The notes under the pieces are model-generated. The model made no database searches and was not told the DNA's origin. It worked only from the letters and a program-made list of their open reading frames with translations. The translations under genes and the position numbers were made by a program. This document shows positions 8,460-17,092 of a stretch of DNA of 64,000 nt, in pieces. The stretch is from Salinispirillum marinum (lineage in GTDB: Bacteria; Pseudomonadota; Gammaproteobacteria; Pseudomonadales; Natronospirillaceae), in NCBI RefSeq assembly GCF_042651565.1, contig NZ_JBHSDF010000003.1, one strand, 5' to 3'. Numbering within the stretch: the stretch's first letter is position 1; the number at the start of each line of letters is the position of its first letter.

Positions 8460-9485
8460 ATGATGAGTGTATTGAAAAAAGTAAGCGCTATAACCTTGGC
8501 TGCTAGCCTAACTGCAGGCGTCGCGAGCGCCCAAGAAGTCACCCTACGCTTAGGTCACCTGTGGCCTGCCGTATCCGGTAACCACCTGCAATTGATGCAA
8601 GTGTGGGCCGATAAAGTGGAAGCGGATTCCAATGGTCGTATTGCCGTGGAAGTCTATCCCGGTGGTACCTTGGTACCTCCAACAGAGCAATACAGCGCGG
8701 TCAGTAACCGCATAATGGACATCACCGCAACGGTTCAGGGCTACTCTGCTAACCGTTTCCCGCTGACACAAATCGTTGAATTACCCGGGGTATCGGACAG
8801 CGGAAAACAGGGCGCCTGTATTCTGCAAAGCCTGTATGACGAAGGTCATTTGGATCGTGAATACACCGACACCAAACCCCTGTTCATGTTTACGCATGGC
8901 CCCGGTATGTTCCACGTTCGTGGTAAAGACATCCGTACCCCAGAAGATCTTCGCGGCATGCGCATCCGTCGTCCAACCACGGTGGTCGGTAACATTCTTG
9001 AGCAATTAGGCGCGCAACCTGTCGGTATGCCAGCACCTGAAAGCTACACCGCAATGCAACGTGGCGTGATCGATGGCGTGGCTCTGCCTTGGGAAGGCAC
9101 CATTGCGTTCCGTTTGGCGGAATTGGTGGAATCACACACCAGCATTGGTGGCATGTATACCTTGGCGTTTATCGTGACCATGAACCAAGACGTTTATGAC
9201 CGTCTTTCACCCGCCAACAAAGCCGTTATCGATGCCAACTCGGGCATGGATTGGGCAATCACCGGTGGTGAAGTGTTCGACCGTTTGGATGAAGCCGGCA
9301 TTGCCGACGCGCAAGCGAAAGGCCGCACCATCATTGAAATCGAAGGGGGTGTAGACAACCCTGCGTGGGCACCCGCCATCAACGCCGCACGTGAGCAATA
9401 CCTGAACGACCTGGAAGGCCGTAACCTGCCAGCTCGTGAGGTATATCAGCGCGCTTTAGAATTGCGCAACAGCTGCGCCGCCTAA
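8460..9485 (+). CDS. dctP: TRAP transporter solute-binding protein (aromatic-acid cluster)
   Basis: Periplasmic binding protein, 341 residues, with a Sec signal peptide (MMSVLKKVSAITLAASLTAG, cut after ASA). I use the ATG at 8460 rather than an upstream in-frame start at 8352, because a CGAGGA site lies 8 bases before it and the signal peptide begins there. The body shows the TRAP fold with a GMRIRRPTT segment whose Arg normally holds a substrate carboxylate. It is first in a seven-gene unit with galC, galD and ligC homologues, so the ligand is probably an aromatic or ring-cleavage carboxylate; that is inference. The 178-base region 8282-8459 must hold the promoter and the LysR site, but no clear dyad was identified there. 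Confidence 0.92.
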   Translation: MMSVLKKVSAITLAASLTAGVASAQEVTLRLGHLWPAVSGNHLQLMQVWADKVEADSNGRIAVEVYPGGTLVPPTEQYSAVSNRIMDITATVQGYSANRFPLTQIVELPGVSDSGKQGACILQSLYDEGHLDREYTDTKPLFMFTHGPGMFHVRGKDIRTPEDLRGMRIRRPTTVVGNILEQLGAQPVGMPAPESYTAMQRGVIDGVALPWEGTIAFRLAELVESHTSIGGMYTLAFIVTMNQDVYDRLSPANKAVIDANSGMDWAITGGEVFDRLDEAGIADAQAKGRTIIEIEGGVDNPAWAPAINAAREQYLNDLEGRNLPAREVYQRALELRNSCAA

Positions 9486-9493
9486 GCGGCCAA

Positions 9494-9516
9494 CGGTGAC
9501 CCTCTATGGGTCACCG
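9494..9516 (+). other. Intercistronic hairpin between dctP and dctQ
   Basis: Nine-base perfect stem CGGTGACCC / GGGTCACCG with a 5-base loop, placed 8 bases after the dctP stop and with no T-run. Such hairpins can protect the upstream message end and allow more binding protein than permease. A similar hairpin lies between dctP and dctQ at 62092. Confidence 0.6.
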
Positions 9517-9592
9517 CTCCGATATTAACCCCAGCGCTGAGTCGGCCACTGGCTTGGAGCTTTTCTGGGGACACCTCTTTTCGGGAGATTAC

Positions 9593-10129
9593 ATGATGAG
9601 TTTCATTCATCGCATCGCGGATATCGTGCGCACAGCAGCCTTTGTGCTGAGCCAGATTGGCGGGGTGATTTTAATCCTGTCGATGTTGGCAGTGTTGTTT
9701 GATGTCATCACCCGCACCGTGTTCGGGATGACCGATGGTGCGGTCGATTTTACGTTTCGCGGCAGTTACGAAATTGTCCGCTACGGCTTATTACTGAGTA
9801 TGGCGTATGCCCTGCCTTATGCGTTGAAAGATGGCCAAGTCATCGTCGATTTATTCACCGACAAGATGTCAGATGCCAATAAAAACCGCATGGCGGCTTT
9901 TTATGTGTTCTTTTTCGGGGTATTCGGATTCATCTTGTCGCGCGGTTTATTGAGTTCGATTGAACATGTGCAGATGACCGGTGAAACCTCCCAAGATTTC
10001 GGCATTTCCATGGCCTATTACTACGGCGCAACCTTAATCGGTACGTTGATGTTAGGGGTACGCGGCATCACCGTGGCATGGGAATACCTGACCGCTCAAA
10101 CCTATCAAGAATCAGGTGATCATCTATGA
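9593..10129 (+). CDS. dctQ: TRAP transporter small permease subunit
   Basis: Small membrane subunit, 178 residues with four hydrophobic segments. The ATG at 9593 is chosen because GGGAG lies seven bases upstream; the longer frame from 9506 would begin inside the intercistronic hairpin. The DGQVIVDLFTDKM stretch matches the conserved DctQ loop. The stop overlaps the dctM start by four bases (ATGA), showing translational coupling. Confidence 0.93.
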   Translation: MMSFIHRIADIVRTAAFVLSQIGGVILILSMLAVLFDVITRTVFGMTDGAVDFTFRGSYEIVRYGLLLSMAYALPYALKDGQVIVDLFTDKMSDANKNRMAAFYVFFFGVFGFILSRGLLSSIEHVQMTGETSQDFGISMAYYYGATLIGTLMLGVRGITVAWEYLTAQTYQESGDHL

Positions 10130-11412
10130 GCTCACAATTAATTGGCTTTTTATGTGTGGGCGGCATGTTGGGCTTGATCGCCTTGCGGATGCCGATTGCC
10201 ATGGCCATGGCCGTGACCGGTTTCACCGGCTTTGGTTTGATCGTGGCTTTTGACCCGGCCATGTCTATTCTGGAATCGAGTGCTCTGAATACGCTGTCTA
10301 ATTACAGCTTCAGCCCCATTCCGATGTTCATTCTTATGGGCGTGCTGGCGTCAAAAGCCCGCATGTCGGCCGAACTGTTCGACGGCGCACGGACCTTGTT
10401 TGGCTCCTGGCGCGGCGGTATGGCTTTGGCGGCCATTATGTCGTCCGGCGTATTTTCCGCCATTTCCGGTTCGTCGTTAGCCACGGCGGCCAGTATGTCG
10501 AAAGTGGCGTTACCCGAAATGAAGAAGCAAGGTTATGCCGACTCGCTGGCGACCGGCACCATTGCCGCTGGCGGCACCTTGGGCATTATGATCCCGCCAT
10601 CCATCGCCTTGCTGTTATACGCCCTGCTGACCGAGCAGTCGGTCGGTGACATGTTCATTGCCGGTATTATCCCGGGCTTACTGGGCATGGTGCTGTACAT
10701 GGCGGCGGTTGCCGCCGTGGTGAAATTGCGTCCCGACCTGGCCACGCCGGGTGTGGCCACCACGTTCGTAGAGAAAATTGTTGGTTTGAAAGGCTTGGTG
10801 CCATTTGGTCTGATCTTCGCGCTGATCATTGGCGGCATTTACGGTGGTATTTTCACGCCCACGGAAGCTGCCTCGGTCGGCGCCTTTGGTGCGCTGATCA
10901 TCGCAGTGGTACGCGGCTTGCGCTGGCGCGGCTTTGTTGACGCCGTGCGTGAAACGCTGGTCGTATCGGCAATGATCTTCTTTATGGTCATGGGTGCCGA
11001 AATTTTCGGGTATTTCCTGTCCGTTTCGCGGGTGTCGTTCGCCTTGGTGGAATTTGTCAACGCGTTGGACTTGACGCCTTTCATGATCCTGATGGCCATC
11101 CTGCTGCTGTACATCTTGCTCGGTATGGTCATGGACAGCATCGCCATGTTGCTGTTAACCGTGCCCGTGGTGTTCCCGCTGGCTATGCAGGCCGGGTTTG
11201 ACCCCATATGGTTCGGCATCCTGACCGTGATCACGGTAGAGCTCGGGTTGATTACCCCGCCGATTGGCATGAACGTGTTCGTGATTAAATCTGTGGCCCC
11301 GAATGTGAAGATCACCGACATCTTTAAAGGGGTCATTCCCTTTGTTGTATCTGACGTGGTGCGCTTGGCATTGCTGATCGCGTTCCCCGTGCTTGCTCTG
11401 GCGTTGCTTTAA
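10126..11412 (+). CDS. dctM: TRAP transporter large permease subunit
   Basis: Large membrane subunit, 428 residues and about 12 transmembrane helices. The loops AAGGTLGIMIPPSIALLLYA and FTPTEAASVGAFGALI are typical DctM signatures. It overlaps dctQ by four bases and is followed 29 bases later by galC with a strong AGGAG site, so transport and catabolism genes are co-transcribed. Confidence 0.95.
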   Translation: MSSQLIGFLCVGGMLGLIALRMPIAMAMAVTGFTGFGLIVAFDPAMSILESSALNTLSNYSFSPIPMFILMGVLASKARMSAELFDGARTLFGSWRGGMALAAIMSSGVFSAISGSSLATAASMSKVALPEMKKQGYADSLATGTIAAGGTLGIMIPPSIALLLYALLTEQSVGDMFIAGIIPGLLGMVLYMAAVAAVVKLRPDLATPGVATTFVEKIVGLKGLVPFGLIFALIIGGIYGGIFTPTEAASVGAFGALIIAVVRGLRWRGFVDAVRETLVVSAMIFFMVMGAEIFGYFLSVSRVSFALVEFVNALDLTPFMILMAILLLYILLGMVMDSIAMLLLTVPVVFPLAMQAGFDPIWFGILTVITVELGLITPPIGMNVFVIKSVAPNVKITDIFKGVIPFVVSDVVRLALLIAFPVLALALL

Positions 11413-11441
11413 AACACCCTCGGTCTTTTAGGAGAATAATA

Positions 11442-12113
11442 ATGAACGTGGTTGTACAACATATTGAACGAGCAGACTCTACCGTGATTGATCTCCTCGC
11501 TAAATGCGGCGTCGCAACGGTACACGAAGCCCAAGGTCGTAAAGGTTTGTTGGCCGATTATATGCGTCCCATCTTCAGTGGTGCGTCGGTGGCGGCATCG
11601 GCCGTAACCATTTCAGCGGCGCCCTGCGATAACTGGATGGTGCACGTAGCGATTGAACAACTGCAACCGGGCGATATTCTGGTGCTGGCGCCGACGTCGC
11701 CCTCGAATGCCGGGTATTTTGGTGATTTACTGGCCACCTCGGCGCAGGCACGCGGCTGCCGTGGGTTGATCATTGACGCCGGGGTGCGCGATATCCGCGA
11801 CCTGACCGCCATGAACTTCCCGGTATGGTCAAAAGCGATTTTTGCGCAAGGCACCGTTAAAGAAACGCTGGGCTCGGTGAACGTGCCGGTGGTGTGTGCC
11901 GGTGCGCACATTAACCCCGGTGACGTCATCGTCGCTGATGACGATGGTGTCTGCGTAGTACGCCGCGAAGAAGCCGCTGAGGTGGCCGACAAGGCCGAGC
12001 AGCGTATGGCCTTGGAAGAGCAAAAGCGCCAACGTTTGGCCGCCGGCGAATTGGGGTTAGACATCTACGACATGCGCGGTCGCTTGGCCGAGCGGGGACT
12101 GAAGTATGTCTAG
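11442..12113 (+). CDS. galC: 4-carboxy-4-hydroxy-2-oxoadipate aldolase / oxaloacetate decarboxylase (RraA fold)
   Basis: Class II pyruvate aldolase of the RraA-like fold, 223 residues. It cleaves 4-carboxy-4-hydroxy-2-oxoadipate to pyruvate and oxaloacetate, the last step of the protocatechuate/gallate 4,5-cleavage pathway (LigK, PmdK, GalC). The substrate loop GDLLATSA (94-101) and the GLIIDAGVRDIRD segment with Arg116 and Asp117, which help bind the metal and pyruvate enolate, are intact. The C-terminal acidic and basic helix (KAEQRMALEEQKRQRL) is typical of the CHA aldolases rather than RraA itself. It overlaps galD by eight bases. Confidence 0.9.
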   Translation: MNVVVQHIERADSTVIDLLAKCGVATVHEAQGRKGLLADYMRPIFSGASVAASAVTISAAPCDNWMVHVAIEQLQPGDILVLAPTSPSNAGYFGDLLATSAQARGCRGLIIDAGVRDIRDLTAMNFPVWSKAIFAQGTVKETLGSVNVPVVCAGAHINPGDVIVADDDGVCVVRREEAAEVADKAEQRMALEEQKRQRLAAGELGLDIYDMRGRLAERGLKYV

Positions 12114-13161
12114 CTCAGCGCCTTGTATGTGGATGCGTGGCGGTACATCTAAGGGCGCGTTTTTTCTAGCCAATGATTTACCCAAAGATACCGCGCAACG
12201 CGATGCTTTTTTATTGCGTGTGATGGGTTCACCCGATGAACGGCAGATTGACGGCATGGGCGGTGCCGATCCACTGACGTCGAAGGTCGCTGTGGTCAAA
12301 CCCTCCCAGCAGCCCGGTGCCGATGTAGACTATTTGTTTCTGCAGGTCTATGTCGATCAAGCCTTGGTCAGTGATGCGCAGAATTGCGGCAATATGTTGG
12401 CAGGGGTGGCACCCTTTGCCATTGAGCGCGGTCTAGTGGCCGCTACGGGCGATGAAACCGAGGTGGCCATCTACATGGAAAATACCCAACAAATTGCCAT
12501 TGCTACGGTACAGACGCCCAATGGCGTTGTGGCCTATGAAGGCAGTGCTGAAATTGATGGTGTACCTGGCACGGCCGCGCCCGTATTGTTGGAGTTCCAA
12601 GACGTCGCAGGTTCCAGCTGCGGGGCTCTGTTGCCCACCGGCAACCCGCGTGACTTGATCGATGGCACCTGGGTAACTTGCATCGACAACGGTATGCCGA
12701 CGGTCCTGTTGCGGGCCAGCGACTTCGGCATTACCGGCCAAGAAAGCCGCGAAGACCTGGATGCTAACACCACATTGAAAGCCCGCTTGGAAGCCATTCG
12801 CTTGCAAGTCGGTTACTTGATGAATCTGGACGACGTGACGGATAAAACGGTGCCGAAAATGTCCTTGGTCAGTCCGGCAAAACACGGCGGTGCGCTATCC
12901 ACGCGTACCTTTATTCCGCATCGATGCCACGCGTCCATTGGCGTATTGGGAGCCGTATCAGTCGCCACCGCCTGCGCCATTCCGGACAGCATCGCTGCGG
13001 AACTGACCACGGTAGACGATGCACGTCGGCTGATCATTGATGTAGAACACCCGATCGGTAAAACGACCGTGGTACTGAACCGGGACGATGCAGGCAACAT
13101 TAAAGGCGCGGGCATTTTGCGTACCGCACGCAAACTGTTCGATGGTGTTGTATTCGGATAA
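12106..13161 (+). CDS. galD: 4-oxalomesaconate tautomerase (PrpF family)
   Basis: PrpF-like isomerase, 351 residues, with two diaminopimelate-epimerase-like halves. GalD converts the keto and enol forms of 4-oxalomesaconate before hydration. The N-terminal MWMRGGTSKGAFFLANDLP, the GMGGADPLTSKVAVV loop, and SDAQNCGNMLAGVAPF with the catalytic-type Cys are all present. The direct coupling to galC supports this role over aconitate isomerase. The hydratase that normally acts between the two (GalB/LigJ) is not in the window. Confidence 0.88.
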   Translation: MSSSAPCMWMRGGTSKGAFFLANDLPKDTAQRDAFLLRVMGSPDERQIDGMGGADPLTSKVAVVKPSQQPGADVDYLFLQVYVDQALVSDAQNCGNMLAGVAPFAIERGLVAATGDETEVAIYMENTQQIAIATVQTPNGVVAYEGSAEIDGVPGTAAPVLLEFQDVAGSSCGALLPTGNPRDLIDGTWVTCIDNGMPTVLLRASDFGITGQESREDLDANTTLKARLEAIRLQVGYLMNLDDVTDKTVPKMSLVSPAKHGGALSTRTFIPHRCHASIGVLGAVSVATACAIPDSIAAELTTVDDARRLIIDVEHPIGKTTVVLNRDDAGNIKGAGILRTARKLFDGVVFG

Positions 13162-13183
13162 TGGCAACGATGGGGGCAACCGC

Positions 13184-14089
13184 ATGGAACATGATAGCGC
13201 ACTCAACCTAACCTTTATCGGTTTCGGCGAAGCCGCACAGGCGTTTGTCAGCCGTATGACGCGCAGCGGCGTCACCATTCACACCTATGACGTGAAGGTT
13301 GCCGGGGCATCCGCGTCGACGGTACGGGCCGCCGCACAAGTGGCACAGGTGGTCTGCCATGACCACTTAACGGAGGCGGTGCAGAGCGCCGATGTGGTGT
13401 GGTCATTGGTGACGGCGGATCAAGCGTTCGCGGCTGCCACCGCCGTGGCCGAGCAAATAAAGCCCGGCGCGCTGTTTTTGGATGGCAATTCCTGCGCCCC
13501 ACACACCAAGCAAGCCGCGGCGCATATTATTACACAAGCGGGTGGACGCTATGTTGACGTGGCGGTGATGTCACCGGTACTGCCCTTACGCAACCGCACG
13601 CCGTTATTGCTGAGTGGTCCGCATGCTGACGAGACACAAGCACTGCTCACCGAACTGGGCATGAATGCCACGGTGGAGCCCGGTCCGGTCGGCACCGCAT
13701 CGTCGATCAAAATGGTGCGCAGCATCATGGTCAAGGGGATGGAAGCCTTGTTTGCGGAATGCACGCTGGCCGGTCGGCTGGCGGGTGTGGACCAACAAGT
13801 CTTCGCCTCACTGGATGCCTCAAACCCCGGATTTAACTGGGCTGAACGCGCGGCCTATAACTTGGAACGCATGACCTTACACGGTGAGCGTCGTGCTGCC
13901 GAGATGGAAGAAGTGTGTGCTTTCCTCAGCCATCTGGGGCTGCCAGAACGCATGTCCGAAACCACCGTCCGTTGGCAACGCCGGTTGGCGCAGTCGGGCG
14001 TGCAAGCCAGTGCCGACGATTACCAAGCGCCTGCCGATGCGCTGCTCAAACATTTCAACCTACCAAACGATCAGGAGAAAACATCATGA
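13184..14089 (+). CDS. NAD(P)-binding beta-hydroxyacid dehydrogenase-like protein with DUF1932 C-domain
   Basis: Protein of 301 residues with an N-terminal Rossmann fold (LTFIGFGEAAQAFVSRM, residues 8-24) of the 6-phosphogluconate / 3-hydroxyisobutyrate dehydrogenase type, and a C-terminal helical DUF1932-like region whose TASSIKMVRSIMVKGMEAL segment holds the expected catalytic Lys. It would oxidise or reduce a 2- or 3-hydroxyacid. The ATG at 13184 has a GGGGG site; the longer frame from 13088 overlaps galD and is unlikely. It lies between galD and ligC and overlaps ligC by four bases, so it should act in the same route. Its substrate is unknown. Confidence 0.82.
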   Translation: MEHDSALNLTFIGFGEAAQAFVSRMTRSGVTIHTYDVKVAGASASTVRAAAQVAQVVCHDHLTEAVQSADVVWSLVTADQAFAAATAVAEQIKPGALFLDGNSCAPHTKQAAAHIITQAGGRYVDVAVMSPVLPLRNRTPLLLSGPHADETQALLTELGMNATVEPGPVGTASSIKMVRSIMVKGMEALFAECTLAGRLAGVDQQVFASLDASNPGFNWAERAAYNLERMTLHGERRAAEMEEVCAFLSHLGLPERMSETTVRWQRRLAQSGVQASADDYQAPADALLKHFNLPNDQEKTS

Positions 14090-15036
14090 AACTATGTGTC
14101 GCCGGTGCCGCCGGTGCGTTTGGCATGAAACATTTGGATGCTTTAGCCAATATTGAAGACGTCGAGATTCATTCCGTGGTGGGCCACGATGCCGAAAAGA
14201 TTGCTGCGTTCGCGCAAGAACGGGGCATCGCCAATGCCTACGCGGACTTGGACGAAGCGCTCAAAGACCCCACGCTGGATGCTGTTATTCTTGCTACGCC
14301 CACCCAGTTACATGCCAGCCAGGCCATGGCCTGCCTCCGGGCGGGTAAACATGTGATGGTGGAAATCCCCATGGCGGATAACATCGAAGACTCCCATGCG
14401 TTGGTCCGCGTGCAGCAGGAAACCGGCCTGGTGGCCATGGCCGGACACACCCGCCGCTTCAACCCCAGCCACCAATGGATTCACAACAAAATCCAGGCCG
14501 GAGAATTGAAGATCCAACAGATGGATGTGCAAACCTATTTCTTCCGCCGCACCAACACCAACGCCAAAGGGGAGCCGCGTAGCTGGACCGACCATTTGCT
14601 GTGGCACCATGCCTGCCATACGGTCGACCTGTTCCAATACCAAACGGGTGAACAAGCCAGCCAATTACAGGCATTGCAGGGGCCAAAACACCCGGATTTG
14701 GGCATCGCCATGGATATGAGCATCGGTATGAAAGTGCCATCCGGCGCGATCTGTACGCTGTCTCTGTCGTTCAACAATGAGGGGCCCTTCGGTACGTTCT
14801 TCCGTTACATCTGTGACAATGGTACCTACATTGCGCGCTACGATGACTTGGTGGACGGCCATGAAAACCCCGTCGACCTGAGCGGCGTCGCGGTGTCTAA
14901 CAACGGCATTGAACTGCAAGACCGCGAGTTTATCAGTGCCATTCGTGAAGGCCGTGAACCCAACGCCAGCGTGGGACAAGCCCTGAGCGCGATGGAAAGT
15001 TTGCATAAATTGGAGCAGTTGCTCGACGACAAATAA
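14086..15036 (+). CDS. ligC: 4-carboxy-2-hydroxymuconate-6-semialdehyde dehydrogenase (Gfo/Idh/MocA family)
   Basis: NAD(P)-dependent dehydrogenase, 316 residues. LigC oxidises the hemiacetal form of the protocatechuate 4,5-cleavage product to 2-pyrone-4,6-dicarboxylate. The N-terminal CVAGAAGAFGMKHLDAL nucleotide fold, VEIPMADN, AGHTRRFNPSHQWIHNKI, QTYFFRRTNTNAKGEPRSW and DHLLWHHACHTVDLF match what I recall of LigC very closely. Start at 14086 has AGGAG upstream; an upstream frame overlaps the previous gene. The ring-cleaving dioxygenase (LigAB) and pyrone hydrolase (LigI) are absent from the window, so they must be elsewhere or the route differs. Confidence 0.9.
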   Translation: MKLCVAGAAGAFGMKHLDALANIEDVEIHSVVGHDAEKIAAFAQERGIANAYADLDEALKDPTLDAVILATPTQLHASQAMACLRAGKHVMVEIPMADNIEDSHALVRVQQETGLVAMAGHTRRFNPSHQWIHNKIQAGELKIQQMDVQTYFFRRTNTNAKGEPRSWTDHLLWHHACHTVDLFQYQTGEQASQLQALQGPKHPDLGIAMDMSIGMKVPSGAICTLSLSFNNEGPFGTFFRYICDNGTYIARYDDLVDGHENPVDLSGVAVSNNGIELQDREFISAIREGREPNASVGQALSAMESLHKLEQLLDDK

Positions 15037-15067
15037 GGTTTTTATTTTCTAGCCGTTGTGGTGTTTC

Positions 15068-15101
15068 GCCGGTCATCTGTGCAGGATAGACCGGCTTTTT
15101 T
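15068..15101 (+). terminator. Rho-independent terminator after ligC
   Basis: Seven-base stem GCCGGTC / GACCGGC, 14-base loop, then six T residues. It ends the TRAP-galC-galD-ligC unit. Confidence 0.85.
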
Positions 15102-15120
15102 ATCGCTCACAGAGAAGTCT

Positions 15121-15207
15121 TCCGGATTTTCGGACAGCGTCCAAGTTTTCGGATGGCTACCACTGCCCTATTCCATCTTTTGTCTCCATTTCTTCCGGAA
15201 TTTCGGA
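15121..15207 (+). promoter_or_regulatory. Triple dyad operator array upstream of the third TRAP operon
   Basis: Three copies of a 14-base dyad with outer half-sites TCC(G) and CGGA: TCCGGATTTTCGGA (15121-15134), TCCAAGTTTTCGGA (15140-15153) and TCCGGAATTTCGGA (15194-15207). Copies 1 and 3 agree over 19 of 20 bases when the flanks TCTT and CAG are included and lie 73 bases apart, near seven helical turns. The array sits in the 15037-15431 gap, 225-310 bases before dctP. No regulator gene lies beside it, so the factor is unknown. The rest of the gap shows no gene. Confidence 0.6.
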
Positions 15208-15431
15208 CAGATTAGACAATAGACAACTCGTTAAATACGGCTATTTTTGCACTGCCGTGAGCTAATTCCTTGTTTTATATAGCTTTTTATAAAGATGGCA
15301 CCGTTCTTGATATAGCCTTCGCAGTGGTTCGCCATGCTGCCAACAACATAATTATTTGCAGCAGGCCATAACCCTCCGAAGTCGATACAGACTAACAAGT
15401 ACAACAACAATGACGAAATGAGGACAACACC

Positions 15432-16481
15432 ATGAAGATCAAGCCTATAGCGCTTGCGGTAGCGGCCACCCTAACGGCTGCTTCCATGACATTCAGCACC
15501 GCGTCCGCCAATGGCCCCGCTCGCATTGACGTCGCCAGCGTATTTGGCACCAACATGTTCTTGGGCCAAGGTGCCAGCCACTTTGCCAAAGAACTGAGCA
15601 CCGTTACCGGTGGCGCTGTGACTGCTCGGGTATATGAGCCAGGCGATTTGGTTCCACCCTTTGAAGTCTTTAACGCCGTGTCGACCGGTGCGGTCGACGC
15701 CGGTTGGGACTGGATTGGCTACTGGGCCGGCACCGTACCCTTGGTGAACATGTATGGCGCGCTGCCATTCGGGCCTTCTGCCGAAGTGTTTGCGTCGTGG
15801 ATGTGGTCGGGCGACGGCACCAAATACCTGCAAGAAGCCTATGACCCTTACAACGTACAGGTACTGCCTTGCTTTATTTCACCGCAAGAAACCGGCGGTT
15901 TCTACAACAAGGAAATCAACAGCGTCGCTGACTTTGAAGGTCTTCGGATGCGTATTTCCGGATTGGGTGCTCGCGTGCTGAACAAGTTTGGTGCATCTAC
16001 CCAGTTGATTCCTGGCGGCGAAATTTATTTAGCACTGGAACGTGGACGTATCGATTCGGCCGAGTTCTCAGTACCTAACGTTGATGAATCAACCGGTCTG
16101 CATGAAATCACCGATTACTACTACTTCCCCGGTTGGCACCAATCGGCCAGTTGGTTCTCGTTGATCATCAACAAAGACGTGTGGAACCAGTACAGCGATG
16201 CGCAAAAAGCACAGTACGAAACCGCCTGTCGTTCAACGTTGCAATGGTCATTGGCGGAAGCCGTACCGATGCAGATTGACGCATTGAACCGTATGCAAGC
16301 CGAAACGGACATTGAAGTACGCCGTTTCCCGGATGATGTACAAGTAGCCTTGCGTGGCGCTTGGGAAGAAGTGTTGGAAGAAGAATTCGCCAACACCCCA
16401 GGTTTCCGTGAAGCCTACGAATCATTGATGGCACACGAAGAAATGTTCAATCAATGGTATGAATTGCAGGAGCTGAAATAA
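15432..16481 (+). CDS. dctP: TRAP transporter solute-binding protein, TakP-like
   Basis: Periplasmic binding protein, 349 residues, with a Sec signal peptide ending ASA near residue 26. It belongs to the same subgroup as the first dctP (GGEIYLALERGRIDSAEFSV near residue 195), which binds 2-oxo and hydroxy acids, but it uses Sec and has no lipobox. Two Cys residues (PCFISP, ETACRST) may form a disulphide. The stop overlaps the dctQ start (TAATG). The operon continues into 3-hydroxybutyrate dehydrogenase, so a ketone body or similar short hydroxyacid is the likely ligand. Confidence 0.92.
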   Translation: MKIKPIALAVAATLTAASMTFSTASANGPARIDVASVFGTNMFLGQGASHFAKELSTVTGGAVTARVYEPGDLVPPFEVFNAVSTGAVDAGWDWIGYWAGTVPLVNMYGALPFGPSAEVFASWMWSGDGTKYLQEAYDPYNVQVLPCFISPQETGGFYNKEINSVADFEGLRMRISGLGARVLNKFGASTQLIPGGEIYLALERGRIDSAEFSVPNVDESTGLHEITDYYYFPGWHQSASWFSLIINKDVWNQYSDAQKAQYETACRSTLQWSLAEAVPMQIDALNRMQAETDIEVRRFPDDVQVALRGAWEEVLEEEFANTPGFREAYESLMAHEEMFNQWYELQELK

Positions 16482-17092
16482 TGACAGCCGCCGTTCTCGT
16501 CAGAGTAGCGGCGGCACTTGACCTCGTGGCCCGGCCCATCATTTTGGCTGGGCTTTGGGTCGGTCGGCTCACCAGTTGGCTGGTGTTGCCGATCATCGCC
16601 GTTGTACTGCTCACCGTTGTGATGAATGCCATGGGGCTCAATGAGCTTGGCCGCTGGCAAGAGCCTATTTTCATGTTGGGGCGTGCCCTAACCATCAACA
16701 GCGTTATTGATATGCAGTGGCACCTCTATGGTCTGCTTATGCTGTTCGGTGCCACTTACGCCTTACACACCAACAGCCATGTTCGTGTGGACTTCATTTA
16801 TGAGCGCTTTTCGCCGCGCACACGCTTGGTCGTCGAGCTGATCGGTCATTTGCTGTTGTTGATTCCTTTTTGCTGGATCGTGTCCGAAATGAATTGGCCG
16901 CAGGTGAGAATGTCGTTTGTGTCGGGCGAACAGTCCAACTACGGCGGTTTAACCCACCGTTTTCTGATCAAGGGCGCGTTACCTGTGGCCCTCGGTTTTC
17001 TCGCGCTCAACGCGTTCGCTCGCTGTCTTTCCACCGTGGCGGCCTTGTTAGACCCCACGCGTCTGGAAAAGGAGAAATACTATGTTCGGTGA
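16481..17092 (+). CDS. dctQ: TRAP transporter small permease subunit
   Basis: Small membrane subunit, 203 residues. The NSHVRVDFIYERFSPRTRL loop is the DctQ signature, with four hydrophobic segments around it. It shares one base with the dctP stop and overlaps dctM by 11 bases, with GGAG inside its own end serving dctM. Confidence 0.94.
   Translation: MTAAVLVRVAAALDLVARPIILAGLWVGRLTSWLVLPIIAVVLLTVVMNAMGLNELGRWQEPIFMLGRALTINSVIDMQWHLYGLLMLFGATYALHTNSHVRVDFIYERFSPRTRLVVELIGHLLLLIPFCWIVSEMNWPQVRMSFVSGEQSNYGGLTHRFLIKGALPVALGFLALNAFARCLSTVAALLDPTRLEKEKYYVR

Noticed and set aside
11442..12113. RraA, regulator of RNase E activity
   Set aside because: The C-terminal helix and coupling to galD and ligC fit the CHA aldolase; true RraA is shorter and not in aromatic operons.
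13088..13183. Longer start of the DUF1932 dehydrogenase
   Set aside because: It overlaps the end of galD for 74 bases and the Rossmann fold begins only after 13184.
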